A stretch of 64,000 nucleotides of DNA from Larkinella rosea (GCF_003858635.1 NZ_RQJO01000007.1:1365941-1429940), one strand, 5' to 3'. Positions 43,472 through 52,564 are shown, numbered from the stretch's first letter. A program made the numbers and translations. Notes: generated by a model from the letters alone, not told the origin.

Positions 43472-44479
43472 TCAAGATGGATATTCGATATTAGCACCCG
43501 TTTCTTGATGGCTTTTTGGTTCCAGAAGTCGTTTCCAGCCTTCGGATAGAAAACCGACACCATAGCCAATGAGTTGCACAAATGCAGCTTCAACACTCAA
43601 TATGGCCACTTTTAAGCTTTTTTCCTGCCGGTAGGCATCAATTAAAATCAGGATTGAAAGCAGAATGGGAACCGATACCGCCAGTCCGAATAAAACCGGA
43701 TGAACAAAAAACCAGATTGGAAGCGAGAACATAAAAAGTGTGAAAAGGGCCGGAAACGTGTGCACCAGCCGGAGTTCGGACGGAAAAAACCGGGCGATGT
43801 TGATGCGGGAACGCCCGAAAAACCGCAGTTGGCGGTAAAACTGCCGAAAATTCGTCCGGCGTTTGTGGTAGATAAACGCTTCCGGAATCAGGCCGGTTTT
43901 GAAATTGGTTTCAATGATGCGAACGGCAAATTCGATGTCCTCGCCCATCCGGCTGATTTTGTACCCCCCAATCTTCTCAAAAACCTTTCGCGAAAAACCC
44001 ATATTGAAACTGCGCGGGTGGTATTTGCCGCCGAGGTTCTTCTTGCTCCCCCGAATCCCGCCCGTCGTAAACGGCGACGTCATCGAATAACTGATGGCTT
44101 TCTGCACCGGTGTAAAATTGGGATGTGCCCGGTCGGGGCCGCCGTACGCATCGAGCCAGTCGGCTTGCAAGTGCTGCTCAACGGTTTCGAAATAATGCGG
44201 AGGCACCAGCGCATCGGAATCGAAAATGACGAAATAATCGCCCGATGCCCGCTCAAAACCGTGGTTACGCGCAAAGCCCTGACCGCCGTTGGGTTTAAAA
44301 AAATAGCGGACGTTCAACCGGTTTTTGAATGACTCAGCCACCCCATCAGCCCGGTTAACGGAACCGTCTTCCACCACCACGATCTCGTCAGGAATCCGGG
44401 TTTGCTGACTCAGACTTTCGAGCAGTTCACGCAGTTCGTCCGGGCGATTGTAAACGGGTATGATAACGGAAAAACGCAT
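43472..44479 (-). CDS. Family 2 glycosyltransferase
   Basis: 335 aa. GT-A fold: RFSVIIPVYNRPDELRELLESLSQQ, EIVVVEDGSVNRADGV, GGQGFARNHGFERASGDYFVIFDSDALVPPHY with the DSD metal-binding motif, then YSMTSPFTTGGIRGSKK and GEDIEFAVRI. The last 90 residues hold two to three membrane helices (HTFPALFTLFMFSLPIWFFV and on), so it is an inner-membrane enzyme building a surface glycan. Donor and acceptor unknown. Starts 9 nt after hemL and is probably co-transcribed with it. Confidence 0.92.
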   Translation of the reverse strand: MRFSVIIPVYNRPDELRELLESLSQQTRIPDEIVVVEDGSVNRADGVAESFKNRLNVRYFFKPNGGQGFARNHGFERASGDYFVIFDSDALVPPHYFETVEQHLQADWLDAYGGPDRAHPNFTPVQKAISYSMTSPFTTGGIRGSKKNLGGKYHPRSFNMGFSRKVFEKIGGYKISRMGEDIEFAVRIIETNFKTGLIPEAFIYHKRRTNFRQFYRQLRFFGRSRINIARFFPSELRLVHTFPALFTLFMFSLPIWFFVHPVLFGLAVSVPILLSILILIDAYRQEKSLKVAILSVEAAFVQLIGYGVGFLSEGWKRLLEPKSHQETGANIEYPS

Positions 44480-44488
44480 CCGGTTTGG

Positions 44489-45772
44489 TTAAATAACTTC
44501 TTTTAATGCTTCCTCATTCGCCCAGATGATCTGATCGATGTGTTCGCCCGTTAAGGCTGTGGACAGAAACAGGCTTTCGAATTGAGAGGGTGCCAGGTAA
44601 ATTCCACGTTTTAGCATCGCCTGAAAATACCGGCCAAACAAAGGTAGATCGCAGGTTTTGGCGTCGACGAAATTCGAAACCGGTCGTTCGGTCATGAACA
44701 GCGTATACATCGAACCGAGGTGGTTGATCGTAAAATCCAGCCCCAGTTTGGTCAGGCTCGTGCGAAAACCGTCGATCAGTCTGGAGCCAGTGGTTTCGAG
44801 TTGGGTATAGACTTCCGGATGTTCGTTCAGATACCGCAGCATCGCCAACCCGGCTGACATGGCAATTGGATTGCCGGACAGCGTCCCGGCCTGGTAAACC
44901 GGACCGGATGGCGACACCATGTCCATGATCTCCCGCCGACCACCGTACGCGCCAACCGGCATTCCGCCACCGATGATTTTTCCCATCGTCGTGAGGTCGG
45001 GGCGGATGCCAAACCGCTCCTGCGCTCCGCCTTTCGCCAGCCGGAAACCGGTCATGACTTCGTCGAAAATCAACAGAATAGCGTTTTTATCGCACAAATC
45101 CCGTAACCCCTGCAAGAAACCGGGTTCCGGCAAAACACAGCCCATATTGCCCACGACAGGTTCCAGAATGACCGCAGCAATCTGATTGGCATTGGCATCG
45201 ATCAGCCGTTCAACTGCCTGCAAATCGTTAAATGGTGCGGTTAAGGTATCCAACGCAGTTGCTCTGGTAACACCGGGACTGTCGGGTGTTCCCATCGTAA
45301 TGACGCCACTACCAGCCGCAATCAGGAACGAGTCGCCGTGGCCGTGGTAACAACCTTCAAACTTGATCATTTTGTCGCGGCCCGTATACCCGCGCGCCAG
45401 CCGGAGAGCCGCCATGGTGGCTTCCGTCCCGGAATTGACCATCCGAACCTTCTCGACCGACGGCACCATTTCAATAATCAGTTCGGCCATTTCAACCTCC
45501 TTGCGGGTGGGCGCTCCGAACGAAAACGAATGCTGGATGGCTTCCCGAACGGCTTCCTCCACCGGCTCGAACGCGTGGCCCAGAATCATCGGTCCCCAGG
45601 AATTGATCAGTTCGATGTACCGGTTTCCGTCCTCATCAAACAGGTAAGGGCCTTTGGCGGATTTAATAAACAGCGGATTTCCACCCACGGCGCGAAACGC
45701 CCGCACCGGCGAATTGACCCCGCCGGGAATTAAAGTTTTTGCTTTCTCAAAAAGCTGCTCGCTTGTTGTCAT
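44489..45772 (-). CDS. hemL: Glutamate-1-semialdehyde 2,1-aminomutase
   Basis: 427 aa. LIPGGVNSPVRAFRAVGGNPLFIKSAKG at the N-terminus, GTEATMAALRLARGYTGRDKMIKFEGCYHGHGDSFLI, LIFDEVMTGFR and TMGKIIGGGMPVGAYGG (with the pyridoxal-phosphate Lys) are diagnostic. It converts glutamate 1-semialdehyde to 5-aminolevulinate, the tetrapyrrole precursor, in the cytoplasm. The partner hemA is not in the window. It heads a short operon with the GT2 gene. Confidence 0.97.
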   Translation of the reverse strand: MTTSEQLFEKAKTLIPGGVNSPVRAFRAVGGNPLFIKSAKGPYLFDEDGNRYIELINSWGPMILGHAFEPVEEAVREAIQHSFSFGAPTRKEVEMAELIIEMVPSVEKVRMVNSGTEATMAALRLARGYTGRDKMIKFEGCYHGHGDSFLIAAGSGVITMGTPDSPGVTRATALDTLTAPFNDLQAVERLIDANANQIAAVILEPVVGNMGCVLPEPGFLQGLRDLCDKNAILLIFDEVMTGFRLAKGGAQERFGIRPDLTTMGKIIGGGMPVGAYGGRREIMDMVSPSGPVYQAGTLSGNPIAMSAGLAMLRYLNEHPEVYTQLETTGSRLIDGFRTSLTKLGLDFTINHLGSMYTLFMTERPVSNFVDAKTCDLPLFGRYFQAMLKRGIYLAPSQFESLFLSTALTGEHIDQIIWANEEALKEVI

Positions 45773-45784
45773 GGTTCAATGAGG

Positions 45785-45835
45785 GAATGAGCGAATAAAA
45801 ATGAGGGAGTGCTCAGTTTTTTTATTCACTCATTC
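45785..45835 (-). terminator. Inverted repeat/terminator between the LpoA-like gene and hemL
   Basis: Arms GAATGAGCGAATAAAAA (45785-45801) and TTTTTATTCACTCATTC (45819-45835), one mismatch, with an inner TGAG/CTCA stem and internal T-run on the minus strand. The sequence is made of 7-bp-phased units (GAATGAG, CGAATAA, AAATGAG). Confidence 0.65.
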
Positions 45836-45839
45836 ACAA

Positions 45840-47564
45840 TTAATACGTGTTGGCAATCAAAAACCGGGTACCGTCGAATTTCACGATGGGGACGACCTGG
45901 TTTTCGTTAGTGGTGGTGTAATCGTAACCGGAAAGCAAATAGCCTTCTTCCTGATTGGTTTTTAGCTGGGTCCGATTCGTAATCTGACCACGATTGCGGG
46001 CCAGGGTTCGACCGAAAAACAGCAGAAGATCATAGCCCTGGTAGGCATAGGTCGATGGAATCATGTTGCGCTGCTCCAGGTATTGCTCCTCAAATTCTTC
46101 CGAACCAGGGCGTTGTTGATCCACATATTCGGGATAAACCAGGTACAGATCACTTTTGGTAAAAACCGACAACGGATCTTTGTCAAAATCAAACGCCGAT
46201 GAGGTTGCAATAACCGGAACATCTACTTTTCGCTGACTAATCAGCCGGAGGAGTTTCGGACCAGCACTTGCATCGCTACTGGCCAGAAAAATGTGTCCGG
46301 GTTTGTTCGTTTCCGATAGTTTGATGGTTTCCAGGTCGGCACCTATTTTCTTAAATTCGGTAACCATAAACCCAATCCGTTTCAATTCGGCCTGGTAAAG
46401 AGCCGCCAGTGTGGAATCTTTTCGGGTATTTCCAAAATAAATGGTGGCTTTCCTGGACATTGTTAACGTCCGGGCAAAGGCCACGGTTTTGACAGCCTGC
46501 TGATTCAAGGATGGGGTAGCCAGAAACGCCAGCGGCTGATTCGCAATCAGTTCGCTACTGGTCGAAATCGGGTTGACGAGCAGAATGTTGTTTTGATTGG
46601 CGTATTCCGTCGCCAACCGGTTGGGCTCCGCATATAGCGGGCCAATCAACAGGTCGTTTTGAGTAAAACCGGGATTATTAATCAGCGTCGTCATTTTGGA
46701 AACGTCATTATCCACGTCATAAGCGAACAGATTGACGGTGATGCCTTCCGACTGCAACTTTGTTTTGGCGAGTTTCATCCCATTATACAAATCCAGTGCG
46801 TACTGATTCGAGCGGGCGCGGTCGTCCGGATTGATTTCGTTCAGCCGAAACGGAAATAGCACGGCAACATTGTAATACCCTTTGTTGCGGTTTCGCTCGG
46901 GTTTGGTACCGGAAGTCGAATTGGAAGCCGTTTCCGTCGGAACCGGTCGGGGAATGGGCGGAACGCCGAAGCGATTGGTCAGCCGATCCGACAGTTCGAG
47001 GTCGCCGGGTGCCGTCGACGTTCGCTGAATCTGGTCGATCAATGCCAGCGCCAGTTCCCGGTTGTTCGGAAACTCCTTTTGCATCACCTTCAGCCGGTTC
47101 AAGTCATTAATCTGGCCGAAATAATACGTTTCGAGTTTACTGACATCCGGTTTCAAAGCCTGATCGCCGATTCGACTCATGTTTTCAATTCCCTCCTCAT
47201 ACTGCCCGTTTTCGAAAAAAGCCGCTCCCATCAGGTAATGGACATCGTCCATTTTTTTCCAATCCGGAAACCGGTCCATTAACTGCTTTAACATCATCCG
47301 GGATTCCGAAAACTTCTTCAGGTTAAAATCAGCCAACGCGTGGAAATAATGGGCATATGGGGCAATTCCGGATCGTCCTTCGGTCAGCGGTTTTAGCTCC
47401 GCTTTGGCTTTGACGTATTCTTTCTGCTGAATGAAGCGCACCGCCATTTGATACCGACGTTCGGCATTGTCGCCCTGGGCCAGTGCCGCATGAACGGTCG
47501 TCCACAGCAGAAAACCTAAACTGAACGATTTTAAACCGGTATGGGGAGCAAAATACCTATTCAT
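45840..47564 (-). CDS. TPR plus periplasmic-binding-protein fusion (LpoA-like)
   Basis: 574 aa from the ATG at 47564, which begins a signal peptide (SFSLGFLLWTTVHAALAQ); no lipobox Cys is seen. Residues about 35-200 are TPR-like helices (RRYQMAVRFIQQKEYVKAKAELKPL, YAHYFHALADFNLKKFSESRMMLKQLMDRFPDW, HYLMGAAFFENGQYEEGIENM). After a Pro/Thr/Asn linker, residues 235-560 form a Peripla_BP_6 fold (VAVLFPFRLNEI, ALDLYNGMKLAKTKLQSEG, LLIGPLYAEPNRLATEYA). TPR followed by a binding-protein fold is the layout of E. coli LpoA, the activator of PBP1a; a role in cell-wall synthesis is therefore more likely than transport, since no ABC components are nearby. Confidence 0.75.
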   Translation of the reverse strand: MNRYFAPHTGLKSFSLGFLLWTTVHAALAQGDNAERRYQMAVRFIQQKEYVKAKAELKPLTEGRSGIAPYAHYFHALADFNLKKFSESRMMLKQLMDRFPDWKKMDDVHYLMGAAFFENGQYEEGIENMSRIGDQALKPDVSKLETYYFGQINDLNRLKVMQKEFPNNRELALALIDQIQRTSTAPGDLELSDRLTNRFGVPPIPRPVPTETASNSTSGTKPERNRNKGYYNVAVLFPFRLNEINPDDRARSNQYALDLYNGMKLAKTKLQSEGITVNLFAYDVDNDVSKMTTLINNPGFTQNDLLIGPLYAEPNRLATEYANQNNILLVNPISTSSELIANQPLAFLATPSLNQQAVKTVAFARTLTMSRKATIYFGNTRKDSTLAALYQAELKRIGFMVTEFKKIGADLETIKLSETNKPGHIFLASSDASAGPKLLRLISQRKVDVPVIATSSAFDFDKDPLSVFTKSDLYLVYPEYVDQQRPGSEEFEEQYLEQRNMIPSTYAYQGYDLLLFFGRTLARNRGQITNRTQLKTNQEEGYLLSGYDYTTTNENQVVPIVKFDGTRFLIANTY

Positions 47565-47594
47565 GGGGGTCGATTGAGAAGCTTGGCACAAAAC

Positions 47595-47628
47595 TAACAA
47601 AACCAACGTGTCTGCGTTGGTTTTGTTA
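47595..47628 (-). terminator. Hairpin after yidC
   Basis: Perfect 14-bp stem TAACAAAACCAACG / CGTTGGTTTTGTTA with 6-nt loop, T-rich on the minus strand. Between yidC and the LpoA-like gene. Confidence 0.75.
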
Positions 47629-47706
47629 CAAACAAGATGAGATTCTCATCCATTATTTTCGAAACGATGCGCGGGTTCAGCCATCTAAAGCGGTTCGAAA
47701 ACCGCC

Positions 47707-49554
47707 TTATTTCTTGGTCCGTTTCTTGGCTTCTTCAGCCTGTTTCTTGGCTTCCTCCGCCTGCTGCAGCGAGCGTTGCAGAATATCCTGGAATTTCGAT
47801 TTTTTAACGTCGCCTTTTGCGAATTTCTTCCGGTTTTCTTCCAGAACGGCCTTGATTTTATCTTCGTCCACAAACTTGCGGATCAGCAATTGCTGGGCAA
47901 TGGTGACAACGTTGGAGACGAAATAATAGAACGTCAAACCGGCCGGAAAGGAGTTCAGCACGAACATGAACATCAGCGGGAACACGTACCCCATCGCCTT
48001 CATATTGATTGGGCTGTTGGGTTGGGCGGGCGTCATCTGGTTGTTGTAATAGGCATACGCCAAACTCGAAGCCGTCATGAAAACCGTAAACAAACTCAGG
48101 TGTGAACCCAGGAACGGAATCGTAAACGGAAACTTGATGAACGAGTCATACGTCGATAAATCGCTCGACCACAGGAACGGCTGCTGGCGGAGCTCGATCA
48201 GGTTCGGAAACAGGAAAAAAAGCGACATCAACACCGGCATGGTGGCCAGAACCGGAATACAACCACTCAGCGGACTTACACCCACCTGCTGATACAATTT
48301 CATGGTTTCCTGCTGTTGCTTCGCCATATCGTCGCCCACTTTTTCGCGAATCGCATTCACTTCGGGGCCCAACACGCGCATTTTCGCCATGCTTACGTAC
48401 GAACGGTACGTGAGGGGCGTGAGCAGCAGTTTTACGAAAACCACCAGCGCAATAATCAGCAAACCGTAGTTGGAAATAAATTTCTCCAGAAAACTGAATA
48501 CCGGTACAAAGAAGTACTTGTTCACCGGTTTCAGCAGGGCGTAACCGAGGTACACATTCCGGTCAAATTCCGGGGCTACTTCGTCCAGTAACTGGTAGTC
48601 GTTCGGTCCGAAATAAAACCGGAAATTCCCTTTCCCGCTTTTTACATCCGCCAACGGAATCTGCACATCGGCAATGGCGGTTTTGACCGTACTGGAATCA
48701 CCCGGATTCACAAACGTCTTGAAAACCGATTTTTTAAACGCGCTGTTTTCGGAAATAAAACCGGCCAGAAAGTATTTATGCTTGATCGTAAACCACTTAA
48801 CGGGTTCTTCCAGCGTAGCTTCCTGATCATTCGAGCCTTCGGACAAACCGTCGAAATTCTCGTCAGCCGACAGGTAATTGATCGTCGCCGACTTGCGGTT
48901 TTCGGCCATATCGTTCTCAAACTGACGCATCCGGTCCTGCCAGATAAACCGGATATCATTGTTCGCCAGCAGTCTATCCAGGCCATTCAATTTGAGATCG
49001 TAATCAACGACGTAGCCTTCAGTCGGAATGGTATACGTCTGTTCGACCGATTCAGTCGGTGACAGCGCCAGTTTGAACGTAACGGTTTGGGGGCTTCCCT
49101 GCACGACGGCCTGCGCCGGAGCCGTGGTTTCAAAATACAGCTTTTCGAGATTAACCTTACCGCGGTTAGTCGGCAATTCCATCACCATTTCGCTGCTCGC
49201 TTCGTTGATCAGCACCAGCGGTTTCTGATCATACGTTTTGTATTTTTTCAGCAGGACTTCCTTCACGCGTCCACCCTGCGTGCTAAACGTTACCCGAATT
49301 TCGGGGTTTTCAATGACAATATCGCGGCTTTGGCCCACTGCGGCCGTGGCGAAATCGCCATACATCATCCGGGATGCTGCCGAATCCAGCGGCTGCTCGG
49401 CGGGGCCGCCCCCGGCTTTTTTGGCGGCTCCGGGAGCCGATGTTGCTTTTTCCTGTTCGGGTTTCTTTTCAGGAGCTGGCTTCGGTACTAACAGCTGGTA
49501 CCCCAGCAACATCCCCAGAATCAATACAATACCAATAATCTGATTACGATCCAT
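47707..49554 (-). CDS. yidC: Membrane protein insertase YidC
   Basis: 615 aa. N-terminal membrane helix (IIGIVLILGMLLGYQLLV), a Pro/Lys/Ala linker, the large periplasmic beta-domain (about 70-350), then the conserved insertase core: YGLLIIALVVFVKLLLTPLTYRSYVSMAKM (with Arg in the groove), GCIPVLATMPVLMSLFFLFP, and PAGLTFYYFVSNVVTIAQQLL. The C-terminal tail is Lys/Glu/Ala-rich and could contact ribosomes. It inserts membrane proteins alone or with SecYEG. It follows pyrG on the same strand, an arrangement I recognise from other Cytophagales, but a hairpin lies between them. Confidence 0.97.
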   Translation of the reverse strand: MDRNQIIGIVLILGMLLGYQLLVPKPAPEKKPEQEKATSAPGAAKKAGGGPAEQPLDSAASRMMYGDFATAAVGQSRDIVIENPEIRVTFSTQGGRVKEVLLKKYKTYDQKPLVLINEASSEMVMELPTNRGKVNLEKLYFETTAPAQAVVQGSPQTVTFKLALSPTESVEQTYTIPTEGYVVDYDLKLNGLDRLLANNDIRFIWQDRMRQFENDMAENRKSATINYLSADENFDGLSEGSNDQEATLEEPVKWFTIKHKYFLAGFISENSAFKKSVFKTFVNPGDSSTVKTAIADVQIPLADVKSGKGNFRFYFGPNDYQLLDEVAPEFDRNVYLGYALLKPVNKYFFVPVFSFLEKFISNYGLLIIALVVFVKLLLTPLTYRSYVSMAKMRVLGPEVNAIREKVGDDMAKQQQETMKLYQQVGVSPLSGCIPVLATMPVLMSLFFLFPNLIELRQQPFLWSSDLSTYDSFIKFPFTIPFLGSHLSLFTVFMTASSLAYAYYNNQMTPAQPNSPINMKAMGYVFPLMFMFVLNSFPAGLTFYYFVSNVVTIAQQLLIRKFVDEDKIKAVLEENRKKFAKGDVKKSKFQDILQRSLQQAEEAKKQAEEAKKRTKK

Positions 49555-49572
49555 TTTTTTGGTTTAAAGTCG

Positions 49573-49615
49573 AAGGTCTGAGGTTTAACGGGGGCCCGTT
49601 AAAACCTCAGACCTT
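49573..49615. repeat. Inverted repeat just upstream of yidC
   Basis: AAGGTCTGAGGTTTAACGGG pairs with CCCGTTAAAACCTCAGACCTT with a single-base bulge and almost no loop. It ends about 20 nt before the yidC ATG and lacks a U-tract. The left arm is phased in 7 bp (GTCGAAG, GTCTGAG, GTTTAAC). It may attenuate or stabilise the pyrG-yidC transcript. Confidence 0.7.
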
Positions 49616-49657
49616 AAACGGAACAATTAGTCCGCAAAAATACGGAGAAGCAAGTGC

Positions 49658-51322
49658 TTAACCAACATGCGCGGTGGTGTCAATCAACCGTTTATCCTGA
49701 GAATTCACCTGAGACGCCCGGACGAAATTCACAAACAGCGGATGGGGGTCCATCACGGTGCTTCGTAACTCGGGGTGGAACTGCACTCCGACAAACCACG
49801 GATGGTTTTTCAACTCCACAATTTCCACCAACCCGGTTTCCGGATTGATACCCGTTGGCACCAGTCCGGCTTTTTCAAACTGGCTGATGTATTCATTGTT
49901 AAATTCGTACCGATGCCGGTGACGTTCACTGATCTGGGTCTTTCCGTAAATCTGAAACGCGAGCGAATCCTTCTTGATTTTGCAGGGATAAGCGCCTAAC
50001 CGCATCGTCCCCCCCTTGTTGGTCACCATCTTCTGGCTCTCCATCATGTCGATAACCCGGTGTGACGCATTTGGGTTCATTTCGGCCGAATGCGCTTCAG
50101 GCCAGCCAATTACGTTCCGCGCAAATTCGATGCAGGCACACTGCATACCAAGGCAAATGCCCAGAAAAGGTACCCCGTTTTCACGCGCATACCGAATGGC
50201 GTTGATCTTGCCTTCAATACCGCGTTCGCCAAAACCGGGTGCTACCAGGATTCCGTCGAGATCACGCAACCGTTCGGCCACCTGCTCATAATCGCCGAGC
50301 GTTTCCGATTGAATCCATTCAATGTTGACCTTGCATTCGTTTTTAGCCCCCGCATGAATGAACGATTCGGCAATGGATTTATACGCGTCACGCAGTTCGA
50401 CGTATTTTCCGATCAATCCAATCGTGATCGCATCCGTCGGATTTTTCAAATGACCCAGAAATTCCTTCCAGCTGTCCAGATCGGCATCCTGATCATTGTA
50501 CAGATCCAGCATGTACAACGCCCGCTGATCGAGTTTTTCCTTCCGCATCAGCAGGGGAACGTCATAAATCGTTTCGGCGTCGATAGCTTCGATGACTGAA
50601 TTGACCTGAACGTTACAGAACAGGGCAATTTTCCGGCGGATGTCGCTCGGCAACGGATGTTCGGTGCGGCACACGATAATGTCGGGTTGAACGCCGTTTT
50701 CCAGGAGCATCCGAACGGAGTGCTGCGTGGGTTTGGTCTTAAGCTCGCCCGCCGACGCCAGATACGGAATCAGCGTCAGGTGAATCACCAGCGTATCTTT
50801 TTCACCCAGTTCGAATTTCAACTGACGTACTGCTTCCACAAAGGGCAGCGATTCGATGTCGCCCACACAACCGCCGATTTCGGTGATGATGATGTCGTAC
50901 TCGCCGGTTTCGCCCAGCAAGCGGATATTCCGTTTGATTTCGTCGGTGATGTGCGGCACAACCTGTACCGTACGACCGAGAAAATCGCCCTTGCGTTCGC
51001 GCGTGATGACGTTGTTGTAAATCCGGCCCGTCGTGACGTTGTTGGCCTGCGACGTCCGAATGTTCAGAAACCGTTCGTAGTGGCCCAGATCGAGGTCAGT
51101 TTCTGCGCCATCGTCGGTAACGTAGCATTCGCCGTGCTCGTATGGATTGAGCGTTCCGGGATCAATATTAATATAAGGATCAAACTTTTGAATCGTGACC
51201 GACAGGCCGCGAGACTGAAGCAATTTTGCAAGCGAAGAAGCAATAATGCCCTTGCCCAAAGAAGAAGTTACACCGCCCGTAACGAAAATGTACTTAGCGG
51301 TTTTCTGACCGGATGGAGCCAT
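49658..51322 (-). CDS. pyrG: CTP synthase
   Basis: 554 aa. The synthetase domain shows KYIFVTGGVTSSLGKGI, QKFDPYINIDPGTLNPYEHGE and ETDLDLGHYERF; the glutamine amidotransferase domain shows LVAPGFGERGIEGKI and PFLGICLGMQCACIEFARN (nucleophile Cys) and WFVGVQFHPEL. It converts UTP, ATP and glutamine to CTP in the cytoplasm. A near-consensus -7 (TACCTTTA, minus strand 51363-51356) lies about 35 nt upstream. First gene of the pyrG-yidC pair. Confidence 0.98.
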   Translation of the reverse strand: MAPSGQKTAKYIFVTGGVTSSLGKGIIASSLAKLLQSRGLSVTIQKFDPYINIDPGTLNPYEHGECYVTDDGAETDLDLGHYERFLNIRTSQANNVTTGRIYNNVITRERKGDFLGRTVQVVPHITDEIKRNIRLLGETGEYDIIITEIGGCVGDIESLPFVEAVRQLKFELGEKDTLVIHLTLIPYLASAGELKTKPTQHSVRMLLENGVQPDIIVCRTEHPLPSDIRRKIALFCNVQVNSVIEAIDAETIYDVPLLMRKEKLDQRALYMLDLYNDQDADLDSWKEFLGHLKNPTDAITIGLIGKYVELRDAYKSIAESFIHAGAKNECKVNIEWIQSETLGDYEQVAERLRDLDGILVAPGFGERGIEGKINAIRYARENGVPFLGICLGMQCACIEFARNVIGWPEAHSAEMNPNASHRVIDMMESQKMVTNKGGTMRLGAYPCKIKKDSLAFQIYGKTQISERHRHRYEFNNEYISQFEKAGLVPTGINPETGLVEIVELKNHPWFVGVQFHPELRSTVMDPHPLFVNFVRASQVNSQDKRLIDTTAHVG

Positions 51323-51448
51323 GTCTGAAAACGAAATGTGGTTGTTACGGGATATAAAGGTAAGGAAACTTATTGAGAAAAGGGGAATGGCATGTGGGAA
51401 AAAGTTACGGTTTAGTGGTAAGCGGTTGACGATCAGCGCGCGGCCGGC

Positions 51449-52429
51449 TCAAGCAACCGCGCCGATCTTGTTGTATTTGTTCCGGTATTCGATGGGCGAC
51501 AATCCGGTTATTTTTTTAAAGATCGTCCGGAAAGCTTTCGTATCAGAATAGCCCACGTCGTACATGATCTCGTTGATGTTTTTCTGGCTGATTTCCAGGT
51601 TCTTCTTGGCCGCTTCAATTTTTACGCGCTGGATGTATTCGGCCACGGTATTGGAAGTCGCTTTTTTAAACCGGCGTTCCAGATTCCGACGGCCCAGTGC
51701 GTGCATTTCGGCCAGTTGATCGATCGTGATTTTATCCTGAAAATTTTTCTCGATAAACTCCTGCGCCTTCTTCACCGGTTCGTCTTCGTGCTCTTTCTGG
51801 CCCTGAAAAATCGTGAACGGCGACTGCGTTGCGCGGTCAATTTCAATGGCAAACACCTTGGCCGACAAAACCGCGATATCGCGACCGGCGTATTTTTCAA
51901 TCAGGTATAAAATCAGGTTCAGGTACGAGAACGCTCCGCCACTCGAATAGATGCCCAGTTCATCCGTAATGATCCGTTCAGTCACCAGATTGACATCCGG
52001 AAACAACTGCCGGAACTCGTTGGTAGCCATCCAGTGGGTGGCACACTGTCGCCCTTTCAGCAAACCGGTCGACGCCAGCAGAAAAGCCCCCAGACACAAA
52101 CTGGCCACTTCCGAGCCGGCTTTGTACTGATCGGTAATCCACGGAATAAAATCGCGGTTTCGTTCCAGCGCAACCCGCAGATCGCCGTCAAGTGCCGGAA
52201 TAACGATCAGATCGGTTTTTTCAATTTCATCCAGAACCGCATCGGCATTGACCGTAAAAAGCCCCCCGCTCAGCGGAGTTTCTTTCGTAAGTCCAACCAG
52301 TTGCACCTTAAAAACCGGTGGTTCGCCTTTCATGGCAAAAAACTGATTGACCTGCGTAAACAACTGCCGGGTGCCTTCCAGGCTACCTAAAATAGCCCCT
52401 TTAGGGACTAAAATCGATATATGCTTCAT
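51449..52429 (-). CDS. GlxA-type regulator (DJ-1/PfpI plus AraC HTH)
   Basis: 326 aa from the ATG at 52429. The N-terminal half is a DJ-1/PfpI amidotransferase-like fold (HISILVPKGAILGSLEGTRQLF, LIVIPALDGDL, SLCLGAFLLASTGLLKGRQCATHW, with the Cys of the nucleophile elbow). The C-terminal half is an AraC-type double HTH (ITIDQLAEMHALGRRNLERRFKKAT, INEIMYDVGYSDTKAFRTIFKKITGLSPIEYRNKY). GlxA-type proteins activate genes for nitrogen or thiol compounds, but the ligand here is unknown. Consensus promoter directly abuts the ATG. Divergent from the small hydrolase gene, a possible target. Confidence 0.92.
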   Translation of the reverse strand: MKHISILVPKGAILGSLEGTRQLFTQVNQFFAMKGEPPVFKVQLVGLTKETPLSGGLFTVNADAVLDEIEKTDLIVIPALDGDLRVALERNRDFIPWITDQYKAGSEVASLCLGAFLLASTGLLKGRQCATHWMATNEFRQLFPDVNLVTERIITDELGIYSSGGAFSYLNLILYLIEKYAGRDIAVLSAKVFAIEIDRATQSPFTIFQGQKEHEDEPVKKAQEFIEKNFQDKITIDQLAEMHALGRRNLERRFKKATSNTVAEYIQRVKIEAAKKNLEISQKNINEIMYDVGYSDTKAFRTIFKKITGLSPIEYRNKYNKIGAVA

Positions 52430-52434
52430 GGCGT

Positions 52435-52465
52435 CAAAAATAAAGAAACGGTTTGTCGTAATCAA
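52435..52465 (-). promoter_or_regulatory. Promoter abutting the glxA-type gene start codon
   Basis: Minus strand: TTG (52465-52463), 20-nt spacer, TATTTTTG (52442-52435), then 5 nt to the ATG at 52429. Complete consensus; transcription should start at the ATG, giving a leaderless mRNA. Confidence 0.75.
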
Positions 52466-52513
52466 CCCCTTTTATTGCCGCGTTTACCCCCGCTTTTTGT
52501 CTTTTGATTCCCG

Positions 52514-52521
52514 TAGGTTTG
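52514..52521 (+). promoter_or_regulatory. -7 box of the alpha/beta hydrolase gene
   Basis: TAGGTTTG, exact consensus, 43 nt before the ATG at 52565. The nearest TTG is only 14 nt upstream. Confidence 0.45.
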
Positions 52522-52564
52522 TACGATCAACCTGATCATCAACCGGCTACGAACGAGGAAACCG

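Noticed and set aside
47685-47873. Lys/Arg-rich frame at the end of yidC
   Set aside because: It is an alternative frame of the charged YidC tail.
50657-51328. 223-codon antisense frame opposite pyrG
   Set aside because: Shadow frame; composition reflects the complementary strand of pyrG.
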